NCBI GenBank assembly: GCA_947177035.1
Contig: CAMWSS010000008.1
Coordinates: 1-64,000, forward strand
DNA from: an uncultured Porphyromonadaceae bacterium
GTDB lineage: Bacteria > Bacteroidota > Bacteroidia > Bacteroidales > Muribaculaceae
Length of the DNA stretch: 64,000 bases
Direction of reading: 5' to 3'
Below are positions 47,828 through 56,523 of this stretch, piece after piece. A program made the translations under genes and the position numbers. A model generated the notes under the pieces. It ran no database searches. It had not been told where the DNA came from and saw nothing but the letters and a program-made list of their open reading frames with translations. Numbering within the stretch: position 1 is the first letter of the stretch; each line of letters begins with the position of its first letter.

Positions 47828-49663
47828 ATGAGAATCGAGAGAATTACGGCATTGGCGGCAGCCGCGATCCTTGCTGCCGGATCGCTGTTTGCCCGCGATC
47901 TTAGGATCATGACATATAATGTGCATAATGGAGTCGGCGTTGACGGCGTGCGTGATCATGGCAGGGTTGCTGAGGTCATAGACCGTCAGCGGGCCGACGT
48001 TGTGGCCATACAGGAGGTGGACAGCGTGACCGGTCGCAGCGGCGGTCGCTATGTGCTTGGCGAGCTTGCTGCGCAGACGGCGATGTATCCGTTGTTTGCG
48101 CCGGCCATCGAGCATGACGGCGGTCTTTACGGCATCGGTCTGCTCGTGCGCCACAAGCCTCAGTCGGTGAGCCGCATCGCGTTGCCTGGCCGCGAGGAGG
48201 AGCGGGCGTTGCTGATCGCGGATTATCCGGATTATGCGGTGGCGTGTGTGCATCTGTCGCTCACGCCCGACGACGCTCTGGAGTCGGTTTCGATCATAAG
48301 GCGCGAGGCTGCGGCGCGCGCCGGGAAGCCTTTCATTCTGGCGGGCGATCTGAATTCGCTGCCGGGTTCGGCCGTGATCGATTCGCTCGGGCGCGATTTC
48401 GTGACGGTCAATGGTGGCGGGGTGCCGACGTATTCAGCCGACCGGCCGGCGGATGCGATCGATTATGTCATGGTGGCCAACAGTCCTGACTGTCACGTGG
48501 CGCGGCAGTATGTCGTGGCCGATACTGTGGCTTCTGACCATCGGCCTGTGGTGGCGACTCTGAAGTTGCCGGCCGGTGGCGACGGTCTGTTCTGGCATGC
48601 GCCTTATTTGCAGAACGTCACTGCGGAGGGAGCGACGGTGATGTATCAGACGCGCCGTCGGTGTGGGTCGTCGGTTGAGTTCGGCACCGATACCACTGGC
48701 GTCATGCGCAGTGCCCGTCAGCTCATTGCGGGTCAGGAGGTGGTTCATGATCTCGAGCACAAGGTGCGCCTTGACAGTCTCACGCCCGGCGCCACGTATT
48801 ATTATCGCATACGCGCTCGGGAGATTCTGGTCAATCAGGCTTATCACAAGGAGTTTGGCCGCGAATACGTTTCGCCGTTCTATAGTTTCACGGTGCCGGC
48901 GGCCGATGCCGAGAATTTCACGGCGCTGATTGTCAATGATCTCCACGGTTATGGACCGACGATCGACGCTCTGGCGGCGCTTGCGGGGCAGATCAGCCAT
49001 GATCTGGTGATTTTTAACGGTGACTGTCTGTCGGAGCCGCCGACGCGTGAGGCCGCGGTGGAGGATCTGCACGTTTTGGCCGACGTGTTCGGCCTGTCCG
49101 GGAAACCGTCGCTTTTCATTCGCGGCAATCATGAGATCAGAAATGCTTATTCGTCGGGGGCGCCGTCGCTTTTTGACCGTCCCGGCGGTCTGACTTACGG
49201 CGCTTTCACGCTTGGCGGCATAAGGTTTGTGACGCTTGACTGCGGCGAGGACAAGCCTGACGACACGTGGGTGTATTATGGCCTGAATGATTTTACGGCC
49301 CTGCGCCGGGAGCAGGCCGCTTTTCTGCGCGAGGAGCTTAAGTCGAAGGCTCACCGGCAGGCCGCCCGCAGGGTGCTGATCCATCATATTCCGCTGTGGG
49401 GCAATACTGACGATTATCGCCCCTGCACGCAGATGTGGACTCCGCTGCTGAAGCGTTCGGATTTTGCCGTTGACATATCGGCACACACTCATGAATACCG
49501 CTCTTTGGAGCCGGGAGCCGAAGGCAATCCGATGAAGGTTGTGGTCGGCGGCGGTCCGCGGCCGGAAGAAGCGACCATGATGGTGCTTGAAAAGCGCGGC
49601 AAGCGTCTGAGCCTGAGAGTGCTTGACAGTACAGGTCGGGAAATGGACCGTTTTGAGCTATGA
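47828..49663 (+). CDS. Fusion: endonuclease/exonuclease/phosphatase domain + PAP-like Fn3 + calcineurin-like metallophosphoesterase
   Basis: IMTYNVHNG, AIQEVDSVT, LAGDLNSLP, ASDHRPVVA (EEP) then LIVNDLHGYG, FNGDCLSE, IRGNHEIRN, VDISAHTHEYRS (metallophosphoesterase). Confidence 0.88.
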   Translation: MRIERITALAAAAILAAGSLFARDLRIMTYNVHNGVGVDGVRDHGRVAEVIDRQRADVVAIQEVDSVTGRSGGRYVLGELAAQTAMYPLFAPAIEHDGGLYGIGLLVRHKPQSVSRIALPGREEERALLIADYPDYAVACVHLSLTPDDALESVSIIRREAAARAGKPFILAGDLNSLPGSAVIDSLGRDFVTVNGGGVPTYSADRPADAIDYVMVANSPDCHVARQYVVADTVASDHRPVVATLKLPAGGDGLFWHAPYLQNVTAEGATVMYQTRRRCGSSVEFGTDTTGVMRSARQLIAGQEVVHDLEHKVRLDSLTPGATYYYRIRAREILVNQAYHKEFGREYVSPFYSFTVPAADAENFTALIVNDLHGYGPTIDALAALAGQISHDLVIFNGDCLSEPPTREAAVEDLHVLADVFGLSGKPSLFIRGNHEIRNAYSSGAPSLFDRPGGLTYGAFTLGGIRFVTLDCGEDKPDDTWVYYGLNDFTALRREQAAFLREELKSKAHRQAARRVLIHHIPLWGNTDDYRPCTQMWTPLLKRSDFAVDISAHTHEYRSLEPGAEGNPMKVVVGGGPRPEEATMMVLEKRGKRLSLRVLDSTGREMDRFEL

Positions 49664-50457
49664 GCAGATTCAAGACCCGCAAGAAGTATCGGCTGACGTT
49701 TATCAATGAGAATACGTTTAATGCCGTGTGGTCTGTCAGGCTCTCGCGCGGCAAGGTTTGGGTGCTGTCGGCCCTGACTGTTGCCGCGATCGCCGCTCTG
49801 ATTCTGCTGCTGACGCTCTCCACTCCGCTGTCGTCGCTGCTGCCGGGTTATCTGAAGCCGGCGCAGCGGGCCGAGAATATCAATAATGTCATGAAGGTGG
49901 ATTCTCTGGCCGAGGTGCTGGCGCTGAATTCGGTCTATCTTCAGAATATATCTTCGATTCTTGACGGAACGGTGGAGCCTGATTCGCTGCGTCAGGCCGA
50001 CGCTCCGGTCGTTGACGACACGCTGGTGGCTGCCTCGGCCGCCGAGCGGGCTTTTGTGGACAAGTGGAATGCCCGCGAGCGTTATAATCTGTCGGCTCTG
50101 GCTCCGGCAGGCGGCGGCATGGCGTTTCATGCTCCGGTGGGGCAGGTCGCGGCCGACACTCTGACGGTGCGCGGCGGCGTCAGCTCGCTTCGGGTTGTGC
50201 CGGTTCGCGGATCGGCTGTGACGGCGGTGGCTTCAGGCACAGTGACAGACGTGCGCTTTGACGACGCGCAGGGTTATGTGGTGACGATGCAGCATCCCGA
50301 CAATGTGGTGTCGGTCGTTGGCGGTCTGTCAGACGTTTCGGTCGCGGCCGGAGTCAAGCTGCTCAGCGGCCAGGCCATGGGCCGTACCGACGGGCGCGAT
50401 CTCTTTCTGACCATATGGTTGGACGGCACGTCGATTGATCCGCGCACCATTTTGTAG
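49660..50457 (+). CDS. M23 (LytM)-like membrane protein, apparently lacking catalytic His
   Basis: N-terminal TM; M23-like beta-strand pattern GTVTDVRFDDAQGYVVTMQHPDN...LSGQAMGRTDGRDLFLTIWLDGTSIDPRTIL; no HxH motif. Confidence 0.7.
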   Translation: MSRFKTRKKYRLTFINENTFNAVWSVRLSRGKVWVLSALTVAAIAALILLLTLSTPLSSLLPGYLKPAQRAENINNVMKVDSLAEVLALNSVYLQNISSILDGTVEPDSLRQADAPVVDDTLVAASAAERAFVDKWNARERYNLSALAPAGGGMAFHAPVGQVAADTLTVRGGVSSLRVVPVRGSAVTAVASGTVTDVRFDDAQGYVVTMQHPDNVVSVVGGLSDVSVAAGVKLLSGQAMGRTDGRDLFLTIWLDGTSIDPRTIL

Positions 50458-50534
50458 TGGTATATGTTGGCCGTTTTGGGAAATAGTGCTAAATTTGTGG
50501 CCGTTTTAGAAACAGCTAACCATAATCAACAACG

Positions 50535-51725
50535 ATGAAAAAAATCTGTTCAATGACGATGGCGGGCCTGCTGGCCGTTCTTGCCACCGGATGTGAGAAA
50601 AACAATGACCCTGATGTGGAACTGAGCTACTCGATGGATATCGAGCCTCAGAATCTCTATCTGACCTATAACGGCGAGGCGCTCCACGGCAAGGCCGCAT
50701 CGGTGGCCGTGACCGGCAACCGGCTCACTGTAGAGCTTTCGGGCGCCGACTTCGATCTGGCTCCCTATCTGGGCGATGCGGCCCAGATGGTGCCCGGACT
50801 GCCTCAGTCGCTGCCCACCACCGGAGTGTTTCCCGGTTCGGAGTCGACCACTCTGGAGGTCACTATGGCTTCTGACAACGCTTTTTCGGGAAGCGGCCAG
50901 TCAGACTGCTGCACATTTGATTATTCGGGCGTTCTGGCCGACGGGGTCCTGACCTGCGACTTCACCAATGTGCTTCTGAAGGATCAGTCGTTTGCCGGCA
51001 CATACGCTCCCCGTACCGCATATGAGGAAGACTGGTTTGGCGACATGGCGCTCGTCAACAAGGGTTATCATTATAAGTGGGAGTCGCCCGATTCGATCAT
51101 TATCGACATGGGCGGCGGTTATGTCATGGATCCGGTCTCGATCGGCGACATGGTGACTCTTGCGCTTGCTTTTGCCGGCGGCATCAATCCGGCAGACAAG
51201 ATCGGCGAACATCTTGAGAACTTCGAGTTCCGTCCCGACGGCAACGTGATCATGAGCTATGTGACCTCGGAAGAGAATGGCAGCGAAGTGCTTGTGTCGC
51301 CCGCCAACGTGTGTCATTACGTCTATGAAGGCAGCCGCCTCCGCGTCTTTGTCAATCCCGCAGCCATTGTGAAGGCAGCCGCCTCAGGCCGCTCGCGTGC
51401 CGACGAAGGCGGACTGGACCTGACGGCGCTGATCAAGTCGCTGGCCGACTATTATGTGCCGATGGTTGCCGACGGCGTTCCCGTGCAGTTGAGCCAGGAA
51501 GCCGATTCAGTGGAACTTTATCTGGACAATCAGCTGATGAACCCGATTTTCAAGGCTGCCGGCGCGGTGCTTTCAGTGCCCGAAATCCAGGAGATGATCA
51601 AGCAGATGGCTTCGGCCAACATGCCTGAAATGGCACCAATGCTCAACAGCATGCTGCCTCAGCTTCCCGCCGCCATTGCCAACACCACCAGGTTTGAGCT
51701 GGGTCTTTCGCTGGTGAAGCAATAA
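50535..51725 (+). CDS. DUF4925-like lipoprotein
   Basis: Lipobox LLAVLATGCEK; secreted beta-rich composition. Confidence 0.65.
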   Translation: MKKICSMTMAGLLAVLATGCEKNNDPDVELSYSMDIEPQNLYLTYNGEALHGKAASVAVTGNRLTVELSGADFDLAPYLGDAAQMVPGLPQSLPTTGVFPGSESTTLEVTMASDNAFSGSGQSDCCTFDYSGVLADGVLTCDFTNVLLKDQSFAGTYAPRTAYEEDWFGDMALVNKGYHYKWESPDSIIIDMGGGYVMDPVSIGDMVTLALAFAGGINPADKIGEHLENFEFRPDGNVIMSYVTSEENGSEVLVSPANVCHYVYEGSRLRVFVNPAAIVKAAASGRSRADEGGLDLTALIKSLADYYVPMVADGVPVQLSQEADSVELYLDNQLMNPIFKAAGAVLSVPEIQEMIKQMASANMPEMAPMLNSMLPQLPAAIANTTRFELGLSLVKQ

Positions 51726-51748
51726 ATAAGTTCTGAAATAGCTTAAAG

Positions 51749-51786
51749 ATGCCGTCCGGAAAGTTTCGGGCGGCATCGTTTTTTTC
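51749..51786 (+). terminator. Rho-independent terminator
   Basis: GATGCCGTCC...GGGCGGCATC followed by GTTTTTTT. Confidence 0.8.
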
Positions 51787-51858
51787 GGGCGGCGAGATTA
51801 AACCTTTTGCCGGCAGGGCAGTCAAAGACACTGAATTTACCCCACGTTTCCAATAGTT

Positions 51859-54726
51859 ATGCATCATAAAGTTTTTTCATCGTTGGCCATTGCTATGGCC
51901 GGGGTTTCTATGGCCTCGGCCGCAGTGGTTCGCGGACGGGTCACCGACACGGCAGGCGAGCCGCTGGCCGGAGCCACGGTGAGCCTGCTCCGCCAGGATT
52001 CCACGCTGGTGGACGGTGTCAGTTCCAATGCCCGCGGCGCCTTCGTCATGCCGAAGGTGGCCAAGGGCAAATATATTGTCAAGGCCGATTATATCGGCTA
52101 TGAGCCTGTTTTTTCCGACATCAGCGTCAAGGCGGCGTCCGACACCCTGCGCCTGCCGGCGATCAGGCTGGCCGAGTCGTCGATTGTGTTGAAAGAGGCC
52201 GTGGTTCATGGCGTGGCCACTCCGGTTAAGGTGATGGAGGATACCATCCAGTATGCCGCCGACGCCTATAAGACCCCGCCGAATGCCGCGGTGGAGGATC
52301 TGCTCAAGCGCCTGCCCGGCGTCGAGGTGGACAAATCCGGCTCCATCACGGCCCAGGGTCAGAAGGTGACCAAGATCCTGATCAACGGCGAGGAGACTTT
52401 TGGCGACGACCCGACCGTGGTGTCGAAGAATCTGTCGGTCGACATCGTGCAGAACGCCCAGGTTATCACCCGCAAGAGTGATCTGGCCCGTCTGACCGGG
52501 GTGGACGACGGCGAGGACGAGACTGTTATCAATCTCACTATCAAGAAGGGAATGAATCATGGATGGAACGGTTCTGTCGAGGCCGGTTACGGCTCTGACG
52601 ACCGCTGGATGGCGAAGTTCAACGTGTTTGGCCGACAGGAAAAAAATCAGTTCATGATTTTCGGCAACTTCAACAACATCAACGACCAGGGATTCGGAGA
52701 CACTTCCGGCGGACGTTTCCGGCGGTTTGGCGGGACAAATGGCATCAACACGACCCAGGCGCTGGGTTTGAACTTCACCCTTGTGCCCGATGACAGACTG
52801 CGCATCGGCGGCGAGGTGATGTATAATCACAGCGACCGCGACAACCGGTCGACCACCCATAAGCTCAATCTGCTTCAGGGTGAAGACAACTCGACAGAAA
52901 ATTCCGAAACCGCCTCGCGCGACAAGAGCCACAATATCCGTGCGGGGCTGCGCCTGCAGTGGGAACCGGACTCGTTCAACACTCTGGATTTCCGTCCGAA
53001 TTTCTCGTATTTTCTCAACGACACCGAGCGCAATTCATATGGCGAGAATTTCAATGCCACCGACGCCATCTCGCAGAGCCGCAACATCAGCAGCTCCACG
53101 GGCCACGGATATGATCTCAACGGCCGGCTTATCTACAACTGGAAGTCGAAGTCCCGCCGCGGCCGCTCTTTTTCGGTCAGCGCCAACTATCAGCTGAGCG
53201 ACACGCGCGAGGATGAGACAGTGTGGAGCCGCAATGCCTTCTGGATGCGCGATTCGCTCTATGAGGACTATCAGGAGATCGACAATCACACCTGGAACAA
53301 CGGCGTCAACAGCCGCATCACTTATGTGGAGCCGATCGGCAATGTCAAGAACGGCAATTTCATGGAGTTCGCCTATATGATGAACTATCGCTGGAATAAT
53401 GCAGACAAGGACGTGATGCACCAGCCATTTGCCAAAACCGGTATTCTCGCTGATCCGGACTATGAGCAGTGGCAGGAGGATATCTGGCGCGACTGGCACA
53501 TTGCCGACCGCATCACCGGACTGAACAAAGATGATCTGACGCTCGACGGGGTGAACTCCAACCACTTCCGCAACGATTTTTTCAGCCAGCAGCTGCGCAT
53601 CGGCTATCGCAAGGTCGCCGCTAAATATAACCTCAACGCCGGCATCAGCTTCAATCCGTCGATGAGCAAGTCGGTGAATCTGACCAACAGCGACAAGACC
53701 ATTCCGACTCGCTGGGTGTGGAATTACGCCCCGTTCCTGCGCTTCCGCTATAAGCACAGCAAGCAGACGTCGCTGAACATGTTCTACTTCGGACGCTCCA
53801 CCCAACCGTCGCTCACGCAGTTGCAGCCTGTGGCCGACACCTCCGACCCGATGAACATCGTGCAGGGCAATCCCTCGCTGGATCCGTCGTTCACACACTC
53901 GCTGCGCCTGCGCTATCAGACCAACGACCCCGACAAGCAGCAGAGCATCATGGTGATGGGCTTTGCGCAGATGGAGCAGAACGCAGTGGTTTCCAACACG
54001 ACTTTCAACCGCGAGACCGGCGGACGCGTGACACGGTATGAAAACGTCAACGGCAACTGGAGCGCCAGGGCCATGACTATGTATTCTCTTCCGTTCGGCC
54101 GCACGAAGCTCTTCTCGGTGAGCAATTTCCTGGCGGTCAACGCCAGCCAGGAAGTCGGCTTTACCGACGGATTCCGCAACACCTCCACCAAGTTCGGCCT
54201 CAGCGAGTCGGTCGGTCTGGCTTTCCGTCCCGACGACATGGAGTTTGAGATCCGTCCCCGCTATTCGCTCAGCACCACCTCCAATACCATACAGAACGGT
54301 CAGGATCAGACTGTCCATCTGTTCGGCGGCCGTTTCACCGCCACATACTACACCAAGTTCGGCCTGGTGCTCAGTTCCGACCTCGATTATTCCGACGGAG
54401 TGGGTTATTCGGCCGGCTATGACGTGAAATCGTGGATGTGGAACGCCTCGGTCGGCTATCAGTTCCTGCGCGACCGCAACGCCACGATCTCGCTGAAAGG
54501 CAATGACCTGCTGCAACAGCGCAAGAGCATCACCCGCACCGAGACCGCCCAGGCCATCACTGACACGAGCTACAACAACCTGACCCGCTACTTCATGCTG
54601 ACATTCACATATAAGTTCAACACGAACAAGAAGAAAGGTTCGTCGGCCGACGAAGATAATTTTGGTGGCTTCGGCCCCGGCGGCCGTGGCCCGATGGGTC
54701 CGCCTCCCGGCCATCCCCGATTCTAA
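51859..54726 (+). CDS. Outer-membrane beta-barrel (TonB-dependent receptor-like) protein with carboxypeptidase-regulatory N-terminus
   Basis: VVRGRVTDTAGEPLAGATVSLLRQDSTLVDG, AVEDLLKRLPGVEVDKSGSITAQGQKVTKILINGEETFGDDP; barrel C-terminus. Confidence 0.88.
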   Translation: MHHKVFSSLAIAMAGVSMASAAVVRGRVTDTAGEPLAGATVSLLRQDSTLVDGVSSNARGAFVMPKVAKGKYIVKADYIGYEPVFSDISVKAASDTLRLPAIRLAESSIVLKEAVVHGVATPVKVMEDTIQYAADAYKTPPNAAVEDLLKRLPGVEVDKSGSITAQGQKVTKILINGEETFGDDPTVVSKNLSVDIVQNAQVITRKSDLARLTGVDDGEDETVINLTIKKGMNHGWNGSVEAGYGSDDRWMAKFNVFGRQEKNQFMIFGNFNNINDQGFGDTSGGRFRRFGGTNGINTTQALGLNFTLVPDDRLRIGGEVMYNHSDRDNRSTTHKLNLLQGEDNSTENSETASRDKSHNIRAGLRLQWEPDSFNTLDFRPNFSYFLNDTERNSYGENFNATDAISQSRNISSSTGHGYDLNGRLIYNWKSKSRRGRSFSVSANYQLSDTREDETVWSRNAFWMRDSLYEDYQEIDNHTWNNGVNSRITYVEPIGNVKNGNFMEFAYMMNYRWNNADKDVMHQPFAKTGILADPDYEQWQEDIWRDWHIADRITGLNKDDLTLDGVNSNHFRNDFFSQQLRIGYRKVAAKYNLNAGISFNPSMSKSVNLTNSDKTIPTRWVWNYAPFLRFRYKHSKQTSLNMFYFGRSTQPSLTQLQPVADTSDPMNIVQGNPSLDPSFTHSLRLRYQTNDPDKQQSIMVMGFAQMEQNAVVSNTTFNRETGGRVTRYENVNGNWSARAMTMYSLPFGRTKLFSVSNFLAVNASQEVGFTDGFRNTSTKFGLSESVGLAFRPDDMEFEIRPRYSLSTTSNTIQNGQDQTVHLFGGRFTATYYTKFGLVLSSDLDYSDGVGYSAGYDVKSWMWNASVGYQFLRDRNATISLKGNDLLQQRKSITRTETAQAITDTSYNNLTRYFMLTFTYKFNTNKKKGSSADEDNFGGFGPGGRGPMGPPPGHPRF

Positions 54727-54741
54727 TTCACTCAGAAAAAC

Positions 54742-54777
54742 CACAGAGAGCTGCGGCTGATGCCGCAGCTCTCTGTG
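54742..54777. terminator. Bidirectional terminator between convergent genes
   Basis: CACAGAGAGCTGCGGC tgat GCCGCAGCTCTCTGTG, 16-bp perfect stem. Confidence 0.8.
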
Positions 54778-54802
54778 TGATTGTCGGGTCGGGGAGTGGG
54801 GG

Positions 54803-56023
54803 TTACTCCACGTCGGTGGCGAAGACCGAGAAGAGTCCCTGAGGTTCGTGGGCGGGGTCGCCGGTGTAGGTCACTCCGGGCTTTCCTTCGCCGCCCCAGG
54901 CCCAGAAGTTGTAGCCGGCCAGGAGCGAGTCGTTGCGGAATCCGTCGATTATGTGGTCATAATATTTCCGGCGGGCGGTGGCGGGCGATGCCGGGTCGAT
55001 GCTCTGGTTGTCTCTCGGGTATCCGAATTCTTCGAGAACGAGCGGTTTGCGCATTGCGCGGGCGAGCGCGGCGTGTTCGGCAATGTAGGCGTCGGTCATG
55101 GCGATTGCGCGGTCAACGCTGTCGGTCGCTTCTTCGCGTTTCACCCAGCCCCAGTTTGTTGGCCAGATGTGGATTGTGGCATAGTCGATCTCGGGCATTG
55201 CGTGGATTCTGTCCCAGAGCCCGAGGTCCATGGCGCATCCGACCGAGCCTTCGCTTCCGGTCGACACCAGGTGGTTGGGGTCGAGCGATTTGATCTGACG
55301 GGCAGTCTGGAGGATCCATTCGGCCATCAGTTCTTTCTGTTCGGGGGTGTTGCTGTGTGGTCTCGGTTCGTTGCATATCTGCCAGGAGAGGATTGCCGGT
55401 TTTTCGGCAAAGAGGGGCACGATATGGGCCACATAGTCAGAGAATATGGCTTTTGCCGAGTCGTTGCGGAGGAATTGTGCGGCATAGTCGCAGTATTCGT
55501 TGTAACCGTCGATTGTGGGGAGTACGTTGTCGCCGCCTCCGGCCCATTCGATGAACGATCCGTATCCGCCGCTCCATTCCCAAGAGTTGTTGAGATAGAC
55601 CACGGCGGTCATGTCGCGGCGTTCAAGTTCGTCGAGCAGGTAGTCCAGGCCTGCGATGAGGGTGTCGTTGTAGACTCCCGGTGCGGTCATCAGCTGCGGT
55701 TCGAGCAGGCATTCGCCGCGGGAGCGGCTTTGTGCTCCGGCCAGCAGGCGGATGTTGCCGATGCCGAGCCGCTGCAGTCGGTCGAGTTCGCGGCCGAGGC
55801 GTTCGCGGTCGCCACCCTGTCCTTCGGATGCGAGGATCGGTGCAGCCCAGAAGTTTGTGCCTTCGAAGCGATAGACCGAGTCGTTGCGGCGGAATTGTCC
55901 GTCGGCGTCCACGGTGACGAAGCGGGAGGTTTCGTTGGCTTCGGGCGCGTCGTTTTTGCCGCCGCAGGCTGCCATCATTGCCGCCAGAGTCAAAGCTCCG
56001 ATGATTCGGGTTCGGTGTACCAT
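54803..56023 (-). CDS. Glycoside hydrolase family 5-like (beta-mannanase-type) lipoprotein
   Basis: Lipobox AAMMAACGG; NFWAAPI, ILSWQICNEPRPH (acid/base Glu), KPLVLEEFGYPRD (nucleophile Glu). Confidence 0.85.
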   Translation of the reverse strand: MVHRTRIIGALTLAAMMAACGGKNDAPEANETSRFVTVDADGQFRRNDSVYRFEGTNFWAAPILASEGQGGDRERLGRELDRLQRLGIGNIRLLAGAQSRSRGECLLEPQLMTAPGVYNDTLIAGLDYLLDELERRDMTAVVYLNNSWEWSGGYGSFIEWAGGGDNVLPTIDGYNEYCDYAAQFLRNDSAKAIFSDYVAHIVPLFAEKPAILSWQICNEPRPHSNTPEQKELMAEWILQTARQIKSLDPNHLVSTGSEGSVGCAMDLGLWDRIHAMPEIDYATIHIWPTNWGWVKREEATDSVDRAIAMTDAYIAEHAALARAMRKPLVLEEFGYPRDNQSIDPASPATARRKYYDHIIDGFRNDSLLAGYNFWAWGGEGKPGVTYTGDPAHEPQGLFSVFATDVE

Positions 56024-56523
56024 TTTGAATACATTAAGTAGTTGTGAGCGATCTTGCGGTTCATTTCGCGTGACTTTTCCGGCTCCACCATTTTGATGAA
56101 TTTGGCGGGTGCTCCGCCCCACAGTTCGTTTGGTCCGATCTTGGTGCGGCTGAGCACGACGGCGCCGGCAGCCACCATGGCACCTTCGCCGACTTCGGCG
56201 TCGTCCATCACGACGGCGCCCATTCCGATGAGTGCATAGTCGTGGATCTTGGCGCCGTGGATGGTCACGTTATGGCCGATGCTCACGTCGTTGCCGATTT
56301 CGATGGTCGATTTCTGGTAGAGGGTGTGGAGCACCGATCCGTCCTGGATGTTGACGCGGTCGCCGATGGTGATGGTGTTGACGTCGCCACGGATGACGGT
56401 GTTGAACCAGACGGAGCATTCGTCGCCCATTGTCACGTCGCCGATGATGGTGGCGTTTTCGGCCAGGAAGCAGTCGCGGCCGATTCGGGGTGTGAACCCG
56501 CGCAGGGGTACGATCAGCGGCAT
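55990..56523 (-). CDS. Gamma carbonic anhydrase family (left-handed beta-helix) protein
   Basis: Hexapeptide repeats; GDECSVWFNTVIRGDVNTITIGDRVNIQDGSVLH, IGHNVTIHGAKIHDYALIGMGAVVMDDAEVGEGAMVAAGAVV. Confidence 0.92.
   Translation of the reverse strand: MPLIVPLRGFTPRIGRDCFLAENATIIGDVTMGDECSVWFNTVIRGDVNTITIGDRVNIQDGSVLHTLYQKSTIEIGNDVSIGHNVTIHGAKIHDYALIGMGAVVMDDAEVGEGAMVAAGAVVLSRTKIGPNELWGGAPAKFIKMVEPEKSREMNRKIAHNYLMYSKWYTEPESSEL

Noticed and set aside
48434-49492. 352-aa minus-strand ORF opposite the phosphoesterase fusion
   Set aside because: Arg/His-rich shadow of a motif-supported gene.
53035-54744. 569-aa minus-strand ORF opposite the outer-membrane barrel gene
   Set aside because: Longest antisense ORF, but no motifs, and the sense frame is a coherent TonB-receptor-like barrel.
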